From Plazaster borealis (taxonomy: Eukaryota; Echinodermata; Asteroidea; Forcipulatida; Labidiasteridae), in assembly GCA_021014325.1 (NCBI GenBank), contig CM037470.1, forward strand, positions 4,987,647 through 5,051,646: a DNA stretch of 64,000 bases, given 5' to 3'. The notes below the pieces were generated by a model. The model saw nothing but the letters and a program-made list of their open reading frames with translations. It was not told the origin of the DNA and did not search any database. Position 1 is the stretch's first letter. Every line of letters starts with the position of its first letter. The position numbers and the translations under genes are program-made. Positions 15,001-24,109 of this stretch are shown here, piece after piece.

Positions 15001-18000
15001 CACACCAGCCTGTTGACACGAGGGGGAAAAAAGCAACGGTAAACACTTAGTGTTGACTTGGCGATTGTGTTTATGGAGAGGGGTGCGGCTGTGGGGTGTG
15101 TTAGTGGTAAGCTACTTCGGGCAATTGTGATGACGACAGCCGGGTGTTTGTTTTACTTGCAATATGGATTGTACCAACTATCTAAACTAAGTCAAGAAAG
15201 GATCATTTCCGGCACCTTAGCTGAACCTGAATTCAATCAATTTTGCCGTGATTACTGTACGTCTGCAGCGAAGTTAAAGCGTATACAAATGGTACTGTAA
15301 AAAAAATTAAAACAAAAATGGTTCTTGTACCTTAAAGGCAATGGACGTTTGGTAATTACTCAAAATATATATTAGCATAAAAACTTACTTGGTAACAAGC
15401 AACGGAGAGCTGTTAATAGTATAAAACACTGTGAGAAACGACTTCCTCTGAAGTAACGTAGTTTTTGAGAAAGAGGTAATTTCTCACAATAATATTTGAA
15501 TCTGAGAAAGACTTCAGGCCTGAAGCCTTTCTCAGGCATCTGAAAGCACACAAATTTGTGCAACGAGGGTGTTTTTTCTTTCATTATTTTCTTTCAACTT
15601 AGATACCGAAGAGAGAATCAAAATTAACATCATAGGGTGTTAAAATATCACCAATGTATTTGTTTGGGCAGTCATTAGTGTTATTTTAATACCCTATTGT
15701 GTAAATTTTGATTATTTTTGATATCTATGTAACAACACCCATGGTGGCAATAACACCCTAGTTTTTTCAGTGTAAATTTTTTATAGAAATACAAACAAAA
15801 AGTTAGGACGTCTCCTTAAAAGCCTATCAAGTTTCACCAACAAACAAACAAGTTAAAACACTTAATATTGCAATTTTCCTCCACAACATTATATGAGATA
15901 CCAAAAGATCGTCCAGACTGCATTAAGGAAATTTTTTCTGTTAAAAACATCCCTTTGGATCATCCTAAACAAATTACTCTGGGACGGCCTTACACCTTTA
16001 CCCTTTGTTCCGCCCCGTCCCCCACGCTGGTTCCGCTATACTTCTAATTAGTCTCAGTATTAAATCTTCACCTTCTATTTTTAACACCTTGCCAAATTAC
16101 CTTTTTGTGTCAAACTAAAAACATATCCAATCACCTTCAATAACGTCATACCCTTGATAGTAAGACCTCACACACACACACCCACGTTCCACTTATTTTG
16201 TGTAAACATTAAATGTAAATCGGTAAACAGGTTATCATTCCCTGCGCAAATGTTGTTTTTAGCTTTGTTGACAGTCAGTGGTAAACGCTAACGATCAGCT
16301 GTGAAATACTTGAAGAAAATATTATTCGGAAGTGGCACAAGAAGGAGGCTAAGCACGTCTTGTATAATGATTGACGCCCCCAATTAATGCAGGTCATTCA
16401 TTCCGAGTGATGACATCGAGATATCAATTAAGTGGCTATTTTGTTTCGATCAGTTACAACAAACAATATCATAATTAGCGTGTTTTTCAAGAATAATGTT
16501 GTTTTTTAATACAATAATATTATTTGTATACTGAATGCCGAAAGAGTGGATTGTGAGGCGTGGACGACGACCCCGATAAAGGACGAGAAATCACGAGTAT
16601 TTGCGTTATAAACCCAACAGCTTTTGTTAGACGAGGAGTCAGAAACTGTTCAGCGTGAATTTGTTTATATAATTATAATTAATAATTACGGCGCTTTTGT
16701 ATAGCGCAAATTTAAAGAAAGACCATTGCGTAATTTTATTTCGTTTCTTAAACCATCTCAGCTCCCTTGGGAGTATACAGCCTGTATTGACAAGTATAAT
16801 GTAGCGCACCAAGCTAAACCAATCACAAGAACCATCTCTGCACTCACAGGTACCCATTTACCCCATGGGTGAAGAGAAGCAATTATAGTAATAAGTGTCT
16901 CTCTCAGAATGCCTGGGTCAGGTCCCCCTTGGACCCGGATTCTGACCGGAATTTTTTAGAGAGCTAGACCGATTGTGCTTAAAATTTCACAGGTTTGTTA
17001 ATATTTGGCGTGTCGTGGCCGAGCGGTTAAGAACACCGGACTCAAGCGTTGGTATTTCTGAGTGTGGGTTCGAGTCCCGGTTGCTGCAAATCCTTGAGCA
17101 AGATACTTTAACATAATTGCATTGTCCTTCGGATCGGTATGTCCCGTGTACTAAGTGCACGTAAAAGAACCCAGAAAACTTATCGTGGAAGAGTATAGGG
17201 GTTAACCCCGGTGTTTCTGGTTCACATAGCAAGAACCCTTGTTTTAATACTATAGTCTCCTCAGGCTTGCGAGCTGTACAGTGATTAAATTCACTTATGA
17301 GGCATCCTTGATTTCATTACCAAAATATATAATGTTTATTATGTTGGTTTACATAAAGAGTGGATTGACACTTACAAAATGTTGTCCCATGCTTTAACGT
17401 AAAACTCGTGTAATGTTGACTCGTTTGTACATTTTGAATTTTCACGATAGATGAGTTCGTCGCCAGGTTAATAAATTTCTGGATTGTGCCAATCGACACG
17501 TTTCGTGCGTGTATGGGGGAAAATGGGTTCTTACTTACAAAACTTGAATAACGTGAGAAACAAAAACCAAATCCTACTTTAACTTTCAGTGACGCGCTAT
17601 ACTCATAGAGAAAGAAAATTATCCCACCCAAGCAGATTTAAACGCAATACCTGCCAAATCACAAGGCACTCTGTGTACATATACCCTTACAGTATAAATA
17701 TATAATCTCGATATATCGCGCTTCTAGGGTTCATAGGTCAACACTAACCAGAGGGTAATACAGTGTCGGACATTGTAAACATGTTCTCCTTTTGAAGATT
17801 AATTTATCAGAGAGACGTTCTGTCAGCTATTAGTGAAAGCGGTTACCGGTTTGCACTCTTGATGATTAATGAAGTGCTTTTGGTGGGATTTGGTGCAGTA
17901 TGATTCTGTAATTTGTTTTACCAGGGGCTTGTAGTTCTGTACCTACTTGTAGTTGTTTTGTGGTTATGCAAACAAGGTTGCCATTTTGTAGAACCAAACC

Positions 18001-21000
18001 TTAGACTCCACAAAATTACGGACCGTGTTAGTTTACGAAGTATGAAAACCACACAATTTCGAGGGGTATTTTGTGTGAATCATTATGTTCTACTTTTAAA
18101 ACATCTTTCCAACAACAAGCGCTTTTATAGCCCAAAGTGCCCAATCCGAAGACAATGTGTCCCTTTAATCCCTAACAGGCATGGCGTAACTTCGGATGCT
18201 ACGAAGACATACGTCATGATGGGACAAAACTCCACGAGCGTCATTGTAACTGGGTGTGTTTCCTTCAATCAACGATTAGTAGAAGTCAGGCAAACATTGT
18301 GGTCTACAAAATAAAAGGTATACTATGCTTTAAGAAACTCAAAAATGTGTATACCAAAATTTGCTTCAACACTCTAAAAATTCCCTGGTCAGAATCGACC
18401 CGGATTCCGTGTGTCCCGTGGGGCCTGATCCATCTTTGGGTCAGTATGACCCGGAATCTGTGTAAACAATTACCTGGAAATGGGTCAACCTGGTGCAGAA
18501 TCCAAGTTAAAAACCCCAATCAAAGTACGGGTCCAAAAGTTATAGATTGCGTACGAGACTTGCAAGCACAGTCTGTTTCTAAACGTTAACTATCCAATCC
18601 AAAAAATGTCACATCAGAAACAAAACCGAATTTTTATGTAATCGCAATTATTTTTCTGACATTCAATTTTGGTGTTTGTTCGGACAGGAAAGCCCGTGTT
18701 TGAGGTGAACCAGTTCATCCCAGCTTGCACGGAAATGATTGCATTCTTTCAAGTAACGGACCACAGCATACGTAGTATACTCAATAAAAATACAAATGTG
18801 CATGGTGCAGCTCTGATACCGCTGGCTCAGCAACTTCGAGGTAATGGAGTTTACATACCATGCCTGATTTGTGGCAGAGAGGGTGCACCCAAAATGTTCC
18901 CATACTTTAACACATTCTTTTCCTCTTGTAGCCACCATAAAATCCTGTAAAGAATTCCTGAGATTCCTAGAACACAATGAAGACACAATGGGGGGGGGGG
19001 ACACTATGAATGAGGTTTACACCATTTTAACTTGAGGTTAGAGACTTTTAATCCCCCAATTTTAAGAGGACTCTATCTATTAGAAAAATGAGTGCATAGC
19101 AAAACGGAATTTGACCTTGGAACTTAATTTGACCGTGAATGATTAGCAAACCTGTGCACCATTTTGGTTTCCTGGTGCTGCATACTCCAAAGGAGTTGAG
19201 ATGGTTTCAGGAATGCTTAAAAAACAGGGGAATAATGTAAGGCTCTTTTAAAGGCACTGAACACGTTTGGAAATTGTCAAAGACCGGTGTTCTCACTTGG
19301 TGTATCCCAACATGCATAAAATAACAAGCCTGTGAAAATGGGCTCAATTGGTCATCGAAGTTGCAAAAAAATGATGAAAGAAAAACCACCACCCTTGTTG
19401 TACAAATTTGTATGCTTTCAGATAGGAATAAAAATTGTACACTAAAATGATGTTCAAAACAGATAAAGAAATACGATGGTCATCGATGTGTCCCAACTCG
19501 ACGCGAAAGCCGTCACCAACGGGAGTCTCCAAAGCACCGGGAGGATTGACGGCTCTTGACTACCTTCAGGCCGGTACGCCAATGGGAACCTCATTGATGA
19601 AGGAGACACCATTATGGGTGTCACCTCGTAAGGGCAAGGAGAGGACGTCGTTGCCGTGCCAAGTATGCGGAAAGGCATTTGACAGACCATCACTGTTAAG
19701 ACGTCATATGAGAACACATACAGGTATTTAATCAACCACAGTACACTCTAAAATCTCTCGGTTCAGAATTCCTTCTCCAGTGGGGCCTGACCCCATTTCT
19801 GGGTGAGTACGACCCGGAATCTGTGTCAAAATGACCCAGATATGGGCCAAACTGACGCAGAATCCAAGTCAAAATTCTCTTAACCAGTTTCCGGTGTGGC
19901 AGGAGATTCTGTCCCCGGAGATTCTGTTCCCCCATACAACGAACTGTGTACGAACGTCTTCTGATAGCGCCCTCTTTTGAATCCTCCTCCTCCAGCCTAT
20001 GTAAATTTTCTATAATGGGGAGGGGACAAAATCTCCGGGGGACAGATTTCCCAATGACACTGGAATCTGGGTCAGTTCTGAGCCGGGAGTTTTTAGAGTG
20101 TAGGCCTACGTTCAATATTGTGGTTCATATTTCTAGTATGAACAAAGTGACCATCAAAAGCAGCGACTTACGGTATTATTATTAGGTACAATTTTTGGGG
20201 GTGGGAAAAAAAAATTGGGGATACACCATTATTCTTCTTTTAGAAGATTTTAGGGGGTACTTTTGTGATAAAGTATGGGGACATTAGGGAGGAGGATACT
20301 CTTTGCCCCATATCGTGCATTGTATAATATCAGGTTCACTAACTGCTCCCCTGCCCCTTAAGTGTATACAGGGTCCTCATTTATTCCCCTCCTCTGACCA
20401 TTTTGGTATTTTAATTTGAGCCATTGTTATTTGAAACAGGTGAGAAGCCGCATGGTTGTACGGTGTGTGGTAAAGCCTTTAGTACGTCAAGCTCCCTTAA
20501 TACCCATTGCCGTATACACTCCGGAGAGAAACCCCATGTGTGTGGGATTTGCGGCAAGAGGTTTACAGCCAGCTCAAATCTCTACTATCATCGCATGACG
20601 CATAGGAAGGTACGTCACAAACTAGCCTGTGGTGACCCTCCGCGGATGACGTCACTGTTTTATTGCTCTCTACAATACACGTCACACACACACGTTCTAG
20701 ACCCGGGCCCAATTTCATAGAGCTGCTTAAGCATAAAAGTTGCTTAGCACAACAAAATTATGCTTACCAGAATAAGGTTACCAGCTAAAATACAATTTTA
20801 CAGGTACAAAATGTAACCGGTATTCTGCTTAGATGTGCTAAGCAAAGAAAAGTTATGCAGTATTTTATGCTGAAGCAGCTCTATGAAATTGGGCCCTGCT
20901 CGAACATGGTGCAGCGAAATGCAGCACCGGATGGCACTATACGCGTACGGATCCAAATGATTGTACATAGTACTCTTCGTTCGACTCCACCGGTCTCATC

Positions 21001-22482
21001 CAAGACCAATGGGATGGGATAATGAGCTTGTACAAATTCTTGTTCAGGATGTAGTGATGCATGTTGGGAACGATTGTACTGCAGTCAGTCGGCACAATGT
21101 GCACAATCACAATGTACACACACAGATATACAACATGGAGGTTCCATGTATGATTTAAACGATCTATTTAAACCAAAGTAAGAAGATTGTTTCGACCTAG
21201 CCTCTATTTTTAGCACAAGACAAAGAATAAACATAATTAGTGGCAATGGATTTATACAGTGGAGCTACCTTATTATTGATAGTCAAATCTTTCGTAAACA
21301 GGAAGAGGTGACCGGGGGCTAAAAGAAGAATATTTGATGTACAGAAAAATACATGTTATATTCTACAAATTGTGTTATAGTTCTGCCCAAGTTCCTCCAC
21401 ATCATGATATGTTTTTTTCTATGGAATGAGTTTACAGGACACCTTCTCTTGTAACTGTGATTTTTTGTTTAATCATTGATTATACCAGGACAAACCGCAT
21501 AAATGTACAATGTGCTGCAAGTCATTCCCCACCCCTGGGGATCTACGAAGTCACATGTTCGTCCACAATGGTTCCTGGCCATTCAAATGTCACCTTTGTA
21601 ACCGTGGGTTCAGCAAACATACCAACCTGAAAAATCACATCATGCTTCATACAGGTACGTACATCCCTACGCGCTCTAAAAAACACCAGGGGCAGAATTG
21701 ACCTGAAGTCCGGTTCCTAGGGGGCCTGACCCATTAGCTTTTAGAATGGGGGACTTTTGAGACGCTAGGTGGCAGCAGACTTACCAGGTAAACCCATTGT
21801 TTTCGGTAATGCGCGCATGCTCAGAACTGCGTAAACAATAGACTACTTCGCAAATACCCCGTGCGCACGCGTTAGCTGTGGAATGAGGTGCGTGCTTGTC
21901 TAGTTCGCGATCAATATGTGTCGCTAACTAGACCAGCATGCACCTCATGCCACGGCAAATGAGCGCGTACTGAGTATTTGCGAAAAAGTCTATGGAAATT
22001 TACCTGGTAAGTCTGCTGCCACCTAGCGTTCAAAAGTCCCCCATTGACCGGATTTCGGGTTCCGAGTCCCATTTCTTGGAATGACCCGAAATCTGTGCCA
22101 AAATGACTAAAGAAATGGGTTTAACTGACTCAGAATCCGGGTTAAAATCCAAATTTTGAACCCACTTATCCGGAGTCAGCCTAACCTGAGGGTCAGCCTC
22201 CCGAAACCCGGAATATAGGTCAATTCAGTTCAGGAGTTTTCAAAGTGCACTATGATTTTCCCTGTCTTTAAAATCCATAGAAAATGCAGGTTTACAAAAA
22301 ATAAAACAAGATAAATATGAAATATTGAATTCCTTTTTTTTTAAACAGGTGAGAAACCGCATGTTTGTGTACAGTGCGGTAAACGCTTCGCTCTGGTCTG
22401 TAACCTCAAATCCCATTCAAAGACACACCAAGGGAGACAGGACACTCTACCTTGCCGATCAAAGGTGCACCCGACTAAATAA
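1..22482 (+). CDS. Six-finger C2H2 zinc-finger protein, nine exons, 5' end outside window
   Basis: Probable nuclear DNA-binding transcription factor. Exons 1-53, 1129-1236, 1961-2207, 2834-2931, 18688-18840, 19463-19723, 20440-20609, 21489-21654 and 22349-22482 join without a frame break; their lengths sum to 463 codons including TAA when reading starts at base 2. The last four exons carry six classical C-x2-C-x12-H-x3-H fingers, mostly joined by TGEKP-type linkers. Linkers 3-4 (HRKDKPH) and 4-5 (HNGSWPF) are unusual and should help identify the orthologue. The N-terminal 270 or so residues form no domain I recognise; they hold a basic RKRKAPK stretch that could be a nuclear localisation signal. 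Fingers and last five exons are seen directly. Assigning the first four exons to the same gene is inference from splice sites and phase. I cannot name the orthologue. Confidence 0.72.
187..443 (+). mobile_element. MITE family A, 3' truncated
   Basis: Begins TTAA then GTATCGTACACGTTTGG. The body (GAGAGCTGTTGATAGTAT, CACACAAATTTGTACAAC) matches the other A copies; the right end is lost. Confidence 0.75.
455..620 (-). repeat. tRNA-derived SINE fragment
   Basis: On the minus strand a B-box (GGTTCGAGTCC) is followed by CACTTGTGTCCTTAA and GGGAGTAACCTGCGATGG. Confidence 0.7.
1129..1236 (+). CDS. Zinc-finger gene, exon b
   Basis: It follows a TTTTAG acceptor and ends at AAAAG|GTACCC, phase 1 in and out. 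The peptide includes SRKRKAPKS, a candidate nuclear localisation signal. The donor is not strong, so the 3' boundary is the least certain part. Confidence 0.45.
1350..1731 (+). mobile_element. MITE family B
   Basis: GTCTGTATACGTTTGGTAAT at the left, ACGTATACAATCCCTTTAA at the right, body with AGTACAGCAGCTTTGGATAG. Confidence 0.82.
1961..2207 (+). CDS. Zinc-finger gene, exon c
   Basis: This 247-nt open segment ends at a strong donor (AAAG|GTACGT). Of two adjacent AG acceptors, the second (base 1960) gives the phase needed by the preceding exon. The product is Ser/Thr/Gly-rich, low in hydrophobics and probably disordered. No domain is recognised. Confidence 0.55.
2834..2931 (+). CDS. Zinc-finger gene, exon d
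   Basis: The donor is CAAG|GTAAAC. An upstream AG at 2819 would put the reading frame into a TAA. The AG at 2832-2833 restores the phase left by the preceding exon, so I chose that start. The peptide is Ser/Arg-rich ([16 protein letters not shown]). Phase 1 leads into the exon at 18688 across a 15.8 kb intron. Further exons inside that intron cannot be excluded. Confidence 0.5.
2999..3192 (+). mobile_element. MITE family C
   Basis: About 190 bp with ends like GGGCCCAATTTCATAGAGCT in inverse orientation; the inside is made of TTGCTTAGCA-like motifs. Confidence 0.75.
3270..3517 (-). repeat. tRNA-Leu/Ser-like SINE
   Basis: A-box region GTGGCCGAGCGGTTAAG; body GGGACGTAAAGCC, ACCCAGTTACAC; end GGTGCTACATAAATGGG. 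Confidence 0.75.
3604..4120 (+). mobile_element. Element with perfect 57-bp terminal inverted repeats
   Basis: 3604-3660 is the exact reverse complement of 4064-4120 by eye. Inside, AGACTGCTTTGGGTC occurs twice and a GATCGAAACGTCGAG motif lies near the right arm. No transposase. Confidence 0.88.
4194..4325 (+). mobile_element. Short MITE (about 130 bp) mimicking an exon
   Basis: Left end TTAACCCTGACAGTGCTGG is a near-inverse of the right end of its second copy (4424-4503, GCAGCGCTCGAAGGGTTAA). CATTAG and GAAG|GTAAGG inside look like splice sites. Confidence 0.72.
4793..5145. repeat. Inverted pair of a second tRNA-derived SINE
   Basis: Minus copy 4793-4917 and plus copy 4987-5145, both with TAGCTCAGTTGGTA-type A-box, GTTAATCCGGAGG anticodon region and a GGTTCAAATCC-type B-box, then TTTGTTCAACCCC. 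Confidence 0.78.
5366..6275 (+). mobile_element. Fold-back element interrupted by a TTAA MITE
   Basis: Ends GAGCTCTAGAAGAGCCATCC and the inverse (GGATGGCACTTCCAGAGCTC); body of GGATGATGACATC and TCATCTTGGGATG units. A 564-bp TTAA-bounded element (5485-6048; ends TTAAAGTGCCCCTGAAGT / ACTTCATGGACCCTTTAA) is inserted. Confidence 0.78.
7320..7966. repeat. Composite of E/F fragments and two tandem CCCCTTGCATATGACGTCA elements
   Basis: Half of F at 7424-7503, then two direct copies (about 7495-7653 and 7658-7855) of an element bounded by AGACCCCTTGCATATGACGT and GCAAGGGGTCTAT. The second has a three-fold CACTGAGGCCAAAAAGCAC repeat. An E end (GCTGCCACCTAGCGTT) lies at 7940-7956. Confidence 0.7.
8256..8611 (+). 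mobile_element. MITE family A-prime, complete
   Basis: TTAAAGGCCCTGATGTACAC to GTGTACAATACCTTTAA; ends related to family A but the body differs. Confidence 0.7.
8757..8975 (+). repeat. Direct tandem duplication of about 110 bp
   Basis: TTTTAGCTA-CCAATTCCTCACAAGG through GTCCAACATCCATTAA occurs at 8757-8863 and 8872-8975 with few differences. Confidence 0.85.
9231..9695 (+). mobile_element. MITE family B with internal extra sequence
   Basis: Same ends and body; about 60 extra bases near 9358-9440. Confidence 0.82.
10123..10441 (+). mobile_element. MITE family A, complete
   Basis: TTAAAGGCACTGGACACG at the left, inverted at the right (GTTCAGTGCCTTTAA). Ends coincide with TTAA, as for piggyBac-type insertions. 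Confidence 0.85.
10545..11081 (+). mobile_element. CCCTTGCATGACGTCA element with two insertions
   Basis: Outer ends at 10545-10575 and 11050-11081; inside lie a GTCCAAATTGGCGGCTAC palindromic element (10577-10730) and a family C copy (10788-10967). The 166-codon ORF here is a product of this mosaic. Confidence 0.72.
10788..10967 (+). mobile_element. MITE family C
   Basis: GGGCCCAATTTCATAC to AAAAATTGGGCCC; inserted within a CCCTTGCATGACGTCA element. Confidence 0.75.
12698..13076 (+). mobile_element. MITE family A inside a second inverted-repeat element
   Basis: TTAA to TTAA. It splits a copy of the 3604-4120 element: 12602-12697 matches its GATCGAAACGTCGAG region and 13077 onward resumes with ACATGGTGTCACCGCA. 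Confidence 0.8.
13407..13809 (-). mobile_element. MITE family B, complete
   Basis: TTAA to TTAA in inverse orientation; AATCTGAGAAACGCTACTG hairpin in the centre. Confidence 0.85.
14225..14475. repeat. Degenerate tandem of TCTTGTACGCACGAGAT palindromes
   Basis: At least seven copies of a TACGCACGA core in alternating company of GATAGAT/ATCTATC. Confidence 0.75.
15073..15300 (+). CDS. Hypothetical 75-residue ORF with one membrane segment
   Basis: ATG 15073 to TAA. A short Arg/Lys-flanked N-terminus is followed by a hydrophobic span ([20 protein letters not shown]), a type II signal-anchor look. The last 50 or so bases are shared with 10033-10105, so the 3' part is repeat-derived. No introns or homologues recognised. 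Probably not a complete gene. Confidence 0.18.
   Translation: MERGAAVGCVSGKLLRAIVMTTAGCLFYLQYGLYQLSKLSQERIISGTLAEPEFNQFCRDYCTSAAKLKRIQMVL
15332..15604 (+). mobile_element. MITE family A, 3' truncated
   Basis: Left end TTAAAGGCAATGGAC; the right end is missing after CTTTCAACTT. The left flank is shared with the copy at 10123. Confidence 0.75.
17009..17232 (+). repeat. tRNA-Leu/Ser-like SINE
   Basis: GTGGCCGAGCGGTTAAG, B-box GGTTCGAGTCC, then CTTCGGATCGG and AAAAGAACCCAG. Confidence 0.8.
17965..18164 (+). mobile_element. Right half of palindromic element K
   Basis: GACTCCACAAAAT through GTGTCCCTTTAAT matches the right arm of 50864-51250. Confidence 0.75.
18375..18552 (+). mobile_element. MITE family D, partial
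   Basis: TGACCCGGAATCTGTG-type motifs and one GGTCAnnnTGACC palindrome; just upstream of zinc-finger exon e. Confidence 0.7.
18688..18840 (+). CDS. Zinc-finger gene, exon e
   Basis: It lies between GGACAG and CGAG|GTAATG and is open for 51 codons. The peptide ([18 protein letters not shown] and onward) is more hydrophobic and conserved-looking than the earlier exons. Phase 1 at both ends matches exons d and f. Confidence 0.62.
19248..19438 (-). mobile_element. MITE family A, half copy
   Basis: Inverse orientation, TTAAAGGCACTGAACACG then the CCAACATGCATAAAATAAC body; it breaks off 24 bases before zinc-finger exon f. Confidence 0.75.
19463..19723 (+). CDS. Zinc-finger gene, exon f (finger 1)
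   Basis: Acceptor AAACAG; donor ACAG|GTATTT. The first two thirds is a Pro/Ser/Thr-rich spacer. The end holds finger 1 (CQVCGKAF, then RRHMRTH) and stops within the TGEKP linker, a common intron site in this class. A truncated MITE copy (19248-19438) ends just 24 bases before the exon. Confidence 0.8.
19744..20102 (+). mobile_element. MITE family D with insertion
   Basis: CACTCTAAAATCTC to GAGTTTTTAGAGTG; a 170-bp element bounded by GAGATTCTGTCCCC-like ends is inserted in it. Confidence 0.78.
20440..20609 (+). CDS. Zinc-finger gene, exon g (fingers 2 and 3)
   Basis: Begins with GEKPH after a GAAACAG acceptor. Finger 2 is CTVCGKAF with NTHCRIH; finger 3 is CGICGKRF with YYHRMTH. The donor is GAAG|GTACGT in phase 0. 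All zinc ligands are intact. Confidence 0.88.
20705..20897 (+). mobile_element. MITE family C, complete
   Basis: GGGCCCAATTTCATAGAGCT at the left and AGCTCTATGAAATTGGGCCC at the right; in the zinc-finger intron after exon g. Confidence 0.85.
21489..21654 (+). CDS. Zinc-finger gene, exon h (fingers 4 and 5)
   Basis: Begins DKPHKC after TACCAG. Finger 4 is CTMCCKSF with RSHMFVH; finger 5 is CHLCNRGF with KNHIMLH. The linker is HNGSWPF rather than TGEKP. The donor is ACAG|GTACGT in phase 1. Confidence 0.88.
21746..22044 (+). mobile_element. Inverted-repeat element E (299 bp, with F inside)
   Basis: Terminal repeats ATGGGGGACTTTTGA and TCAAAAGTCCCCCAT; GCTAGGTGGCAGCAGACTTA inverted at the other end. 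Confidence 0.85.
21838..21993 (+). mobile_element. Palindromic element F
   Basis: 156 bp; ATAGACTACTTCGCAAATAC and GTATTTGCGAAAAAGTCTAT at the ends; almost wholly self-complementary. Confidence 0.85.
22349..22482 (+). CDS. Zinc-finger gene, last exon (finger 6 and stop)
   Basis: Acceptor TTTAAACAG. Finger 6 is CVQCGKRF with KSHSKTH, followed by a short basic tail (about 21 residues) and TAA at 22480-22482. Confidence 0.85.
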
Positions 22483-22629
22483 GACTTCGATCAATGCGAC
22501 GAGCCAAGGGAATATTAGGGCCGCAGAAATTATTTGTAAATCAACGATTTCTAGGTTAAGAGTCCACACTTTGGGTTATTTATATCGAAACCGGGGTGTA
22601 ATAATTTCTGGAAAGTAGTGCCCTGAAAA

Positions 22630-22857
22630 TTAGTTCGACTTGATCCGGATTCCGGGTCCAGCATACCTGACCCATTTCTGGGTCAGGCTGACCTGGAAAC
22701 TGATTTAAATGTCGGATGTTAACTCGGATTCTGCCACTGTTCGATCCGTTTCCGGGTCTTTTTGGCACAGATCCCGGGTCATACTGACCAATAAATGGGT
22801 CGGGTCCCACGGTACCCGTACTCCAGGTCAATTCTGACCGGAATTTTTTAGAGTGTA
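22630..22857 (+). mobile_element. MITE family D
   Basis: Two perfect GGTCAnnnTGACC palindromes; ends in TTTTTTAGAGTG; lies in the probable 3' UTR of the zinc-finger gene. Confidence 0.8.
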
Positions 22858-22862
22858 ATAAA
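22857..22862 (+). promoter_or_regulatory. Possible polyadenylation signal AATAAA
   Basis: The first AATAAA after the zinc-finger stop codon, 375 bases downstream. It sits at the edge of a GGGTCA-rich MITE copy (22630-22857), so the transposon would form most of the 3' UTR. Position only; no transcript evidence. Confidence 0.3.
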
Positions 22863-23364
22863 GTTGTTTTTTTTAATCATATATTCGTGATGGAGAAAGC
22901 TTGACAAAGGCCTTGGGCATTGTAAACAAATCGGGGGCTTGGAGTGATGGTAGTTTTTGGATCTTTAGGGCTTATATCCATTTGTTAAGACCATTAATTG
23001 AGAAGGGAATGAGTTCAATAAAATAAACGTATCGTATGCTATTCACACCTACTAAACAATTCAGTAAGATGACGTAACCGTGTTCGTAAACTGTGACATC
23101 ACCATGCACGGTCATAATTAGGATAGTGGTTGAATTGTACAACATTATGAATGATTTTTGATCTTTAAAAAAATTACTTCTCCAGCAGAATTTATTTGTA
23201 TAAAAAGTGTGTTGTGTTTCCATTTCTTTGCAAACGTTTGTTGGTGTTATATACAAGAATTTTGTACATATGTTAAGCTGTTTGCTACTTATTAATAAAA
23301 CAAATATGTCATTTTCGAATCAAATTTTTAATCATTTTGCGAGAGACAATCTACGTCTTGAACT

Positions 23365-23640
23365 CAGAAGACCCCAGGGTCAGAATTGACCCAGATTCCG
23401 GGTCCAACGGGGCCTGACCCATTTTTGGGTCAGCTGACCCATTTCTGGGTCAGGCTGACACGGAAAATGTTCCCACAATGAGATTTTGACTCGGATTCTG
23501 CGCCAGTTTGACAAATTTCTGTGTCAATTTGACACAGATTCGGTTTATACTGACCCATAAATGGGTCAGGCCCCACGGGTGGCTCAGAAATGGGTCAGAC
23601 CTGGATCTGGGTCAATTCTGACCCGTTTTTTTAGAGTGTG
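23365..23640 (+). mobile_element. MITE family D
   Basis: GGTCAGAATTGACCC at the left and TTCTGACCC with TTTTAGAGTG at the right. Confidence 0.8.
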
Positions 23641-24109
23641 TCACTTTACAGTTTTTAAAAGTGTCCTCGATGTTAGTAACGTTTTTTAGTGTTCCTAATA
23701 AAAAGGCCAAGAGCCATTGAAAAAGATGATTGTTAACTGAGTGGTTTTGTTTACAAACGAGCGCAGTACTATCCGCTATCGATCACTGACGTCTTGGGCC
23801 AAGACTAAAAGGCAGCCTGCAGCACACGCTGACGTTGTGAAACATGCAGCCTGCAGCCAAGAACATCAAGCCTCCATCCATCTTGGGAATGAATGTCTTT
23901 TCCGTGACGAGTATTGCATAGTAACGGATGGACACAAGAGGGATTAGGCAGGTGTATTACGCAATGAAGAATGTTGAAAATGGGTTTCAATGCTTTGTAA
24001 TAATTGTTGGTAAAAAGCCAGCGTCAGCACCACTACCGGCACGTACAACAACATTCTTTAAAATAAAATGGAGATTTACACACAAGGATATAAACAGTTT
24101 AAATTTCAG

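Larger units (their letters stand above)
14570..15775. repeat. Two related AACACC-rich elements
   Basis: 14570-14705 and 15600-15775 share TTAGTGTTATTTTA, ATCTATGT and a TTTTTGCAGTGTA-like end. A family A copy and an ORF lie between them. Confidence 0.55.
2932..18687. other. Zinc-finger intron 4, repeat-filled
   Basis: Apart from the repeats and weak ORF listed, I see no exon with paired splice sites and a continuing phase. 15.8-17.0 kb and 11.5-12.6 kb are AT-rich unique sequence. Confidence 0.5.
21668..22254 (+). mobile_element. MITE family D carrying nested E and F
   Basis: Outer D motifs at 21668-21745 and 22045-22254 flank element E, itself split by F. Confidence 0.78.

Noticed and set aside
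17913..18314. 133-codon ORF upstream of zinc-finger exon e
   Set aside because: Half of it is the right arm of palindromic element K, also at 50864-51250.
19732..20115. 127-codon ORF antisense to the zinc-finger intron
   Set aside because: Family D MITE with an insertion; no splice or start context.
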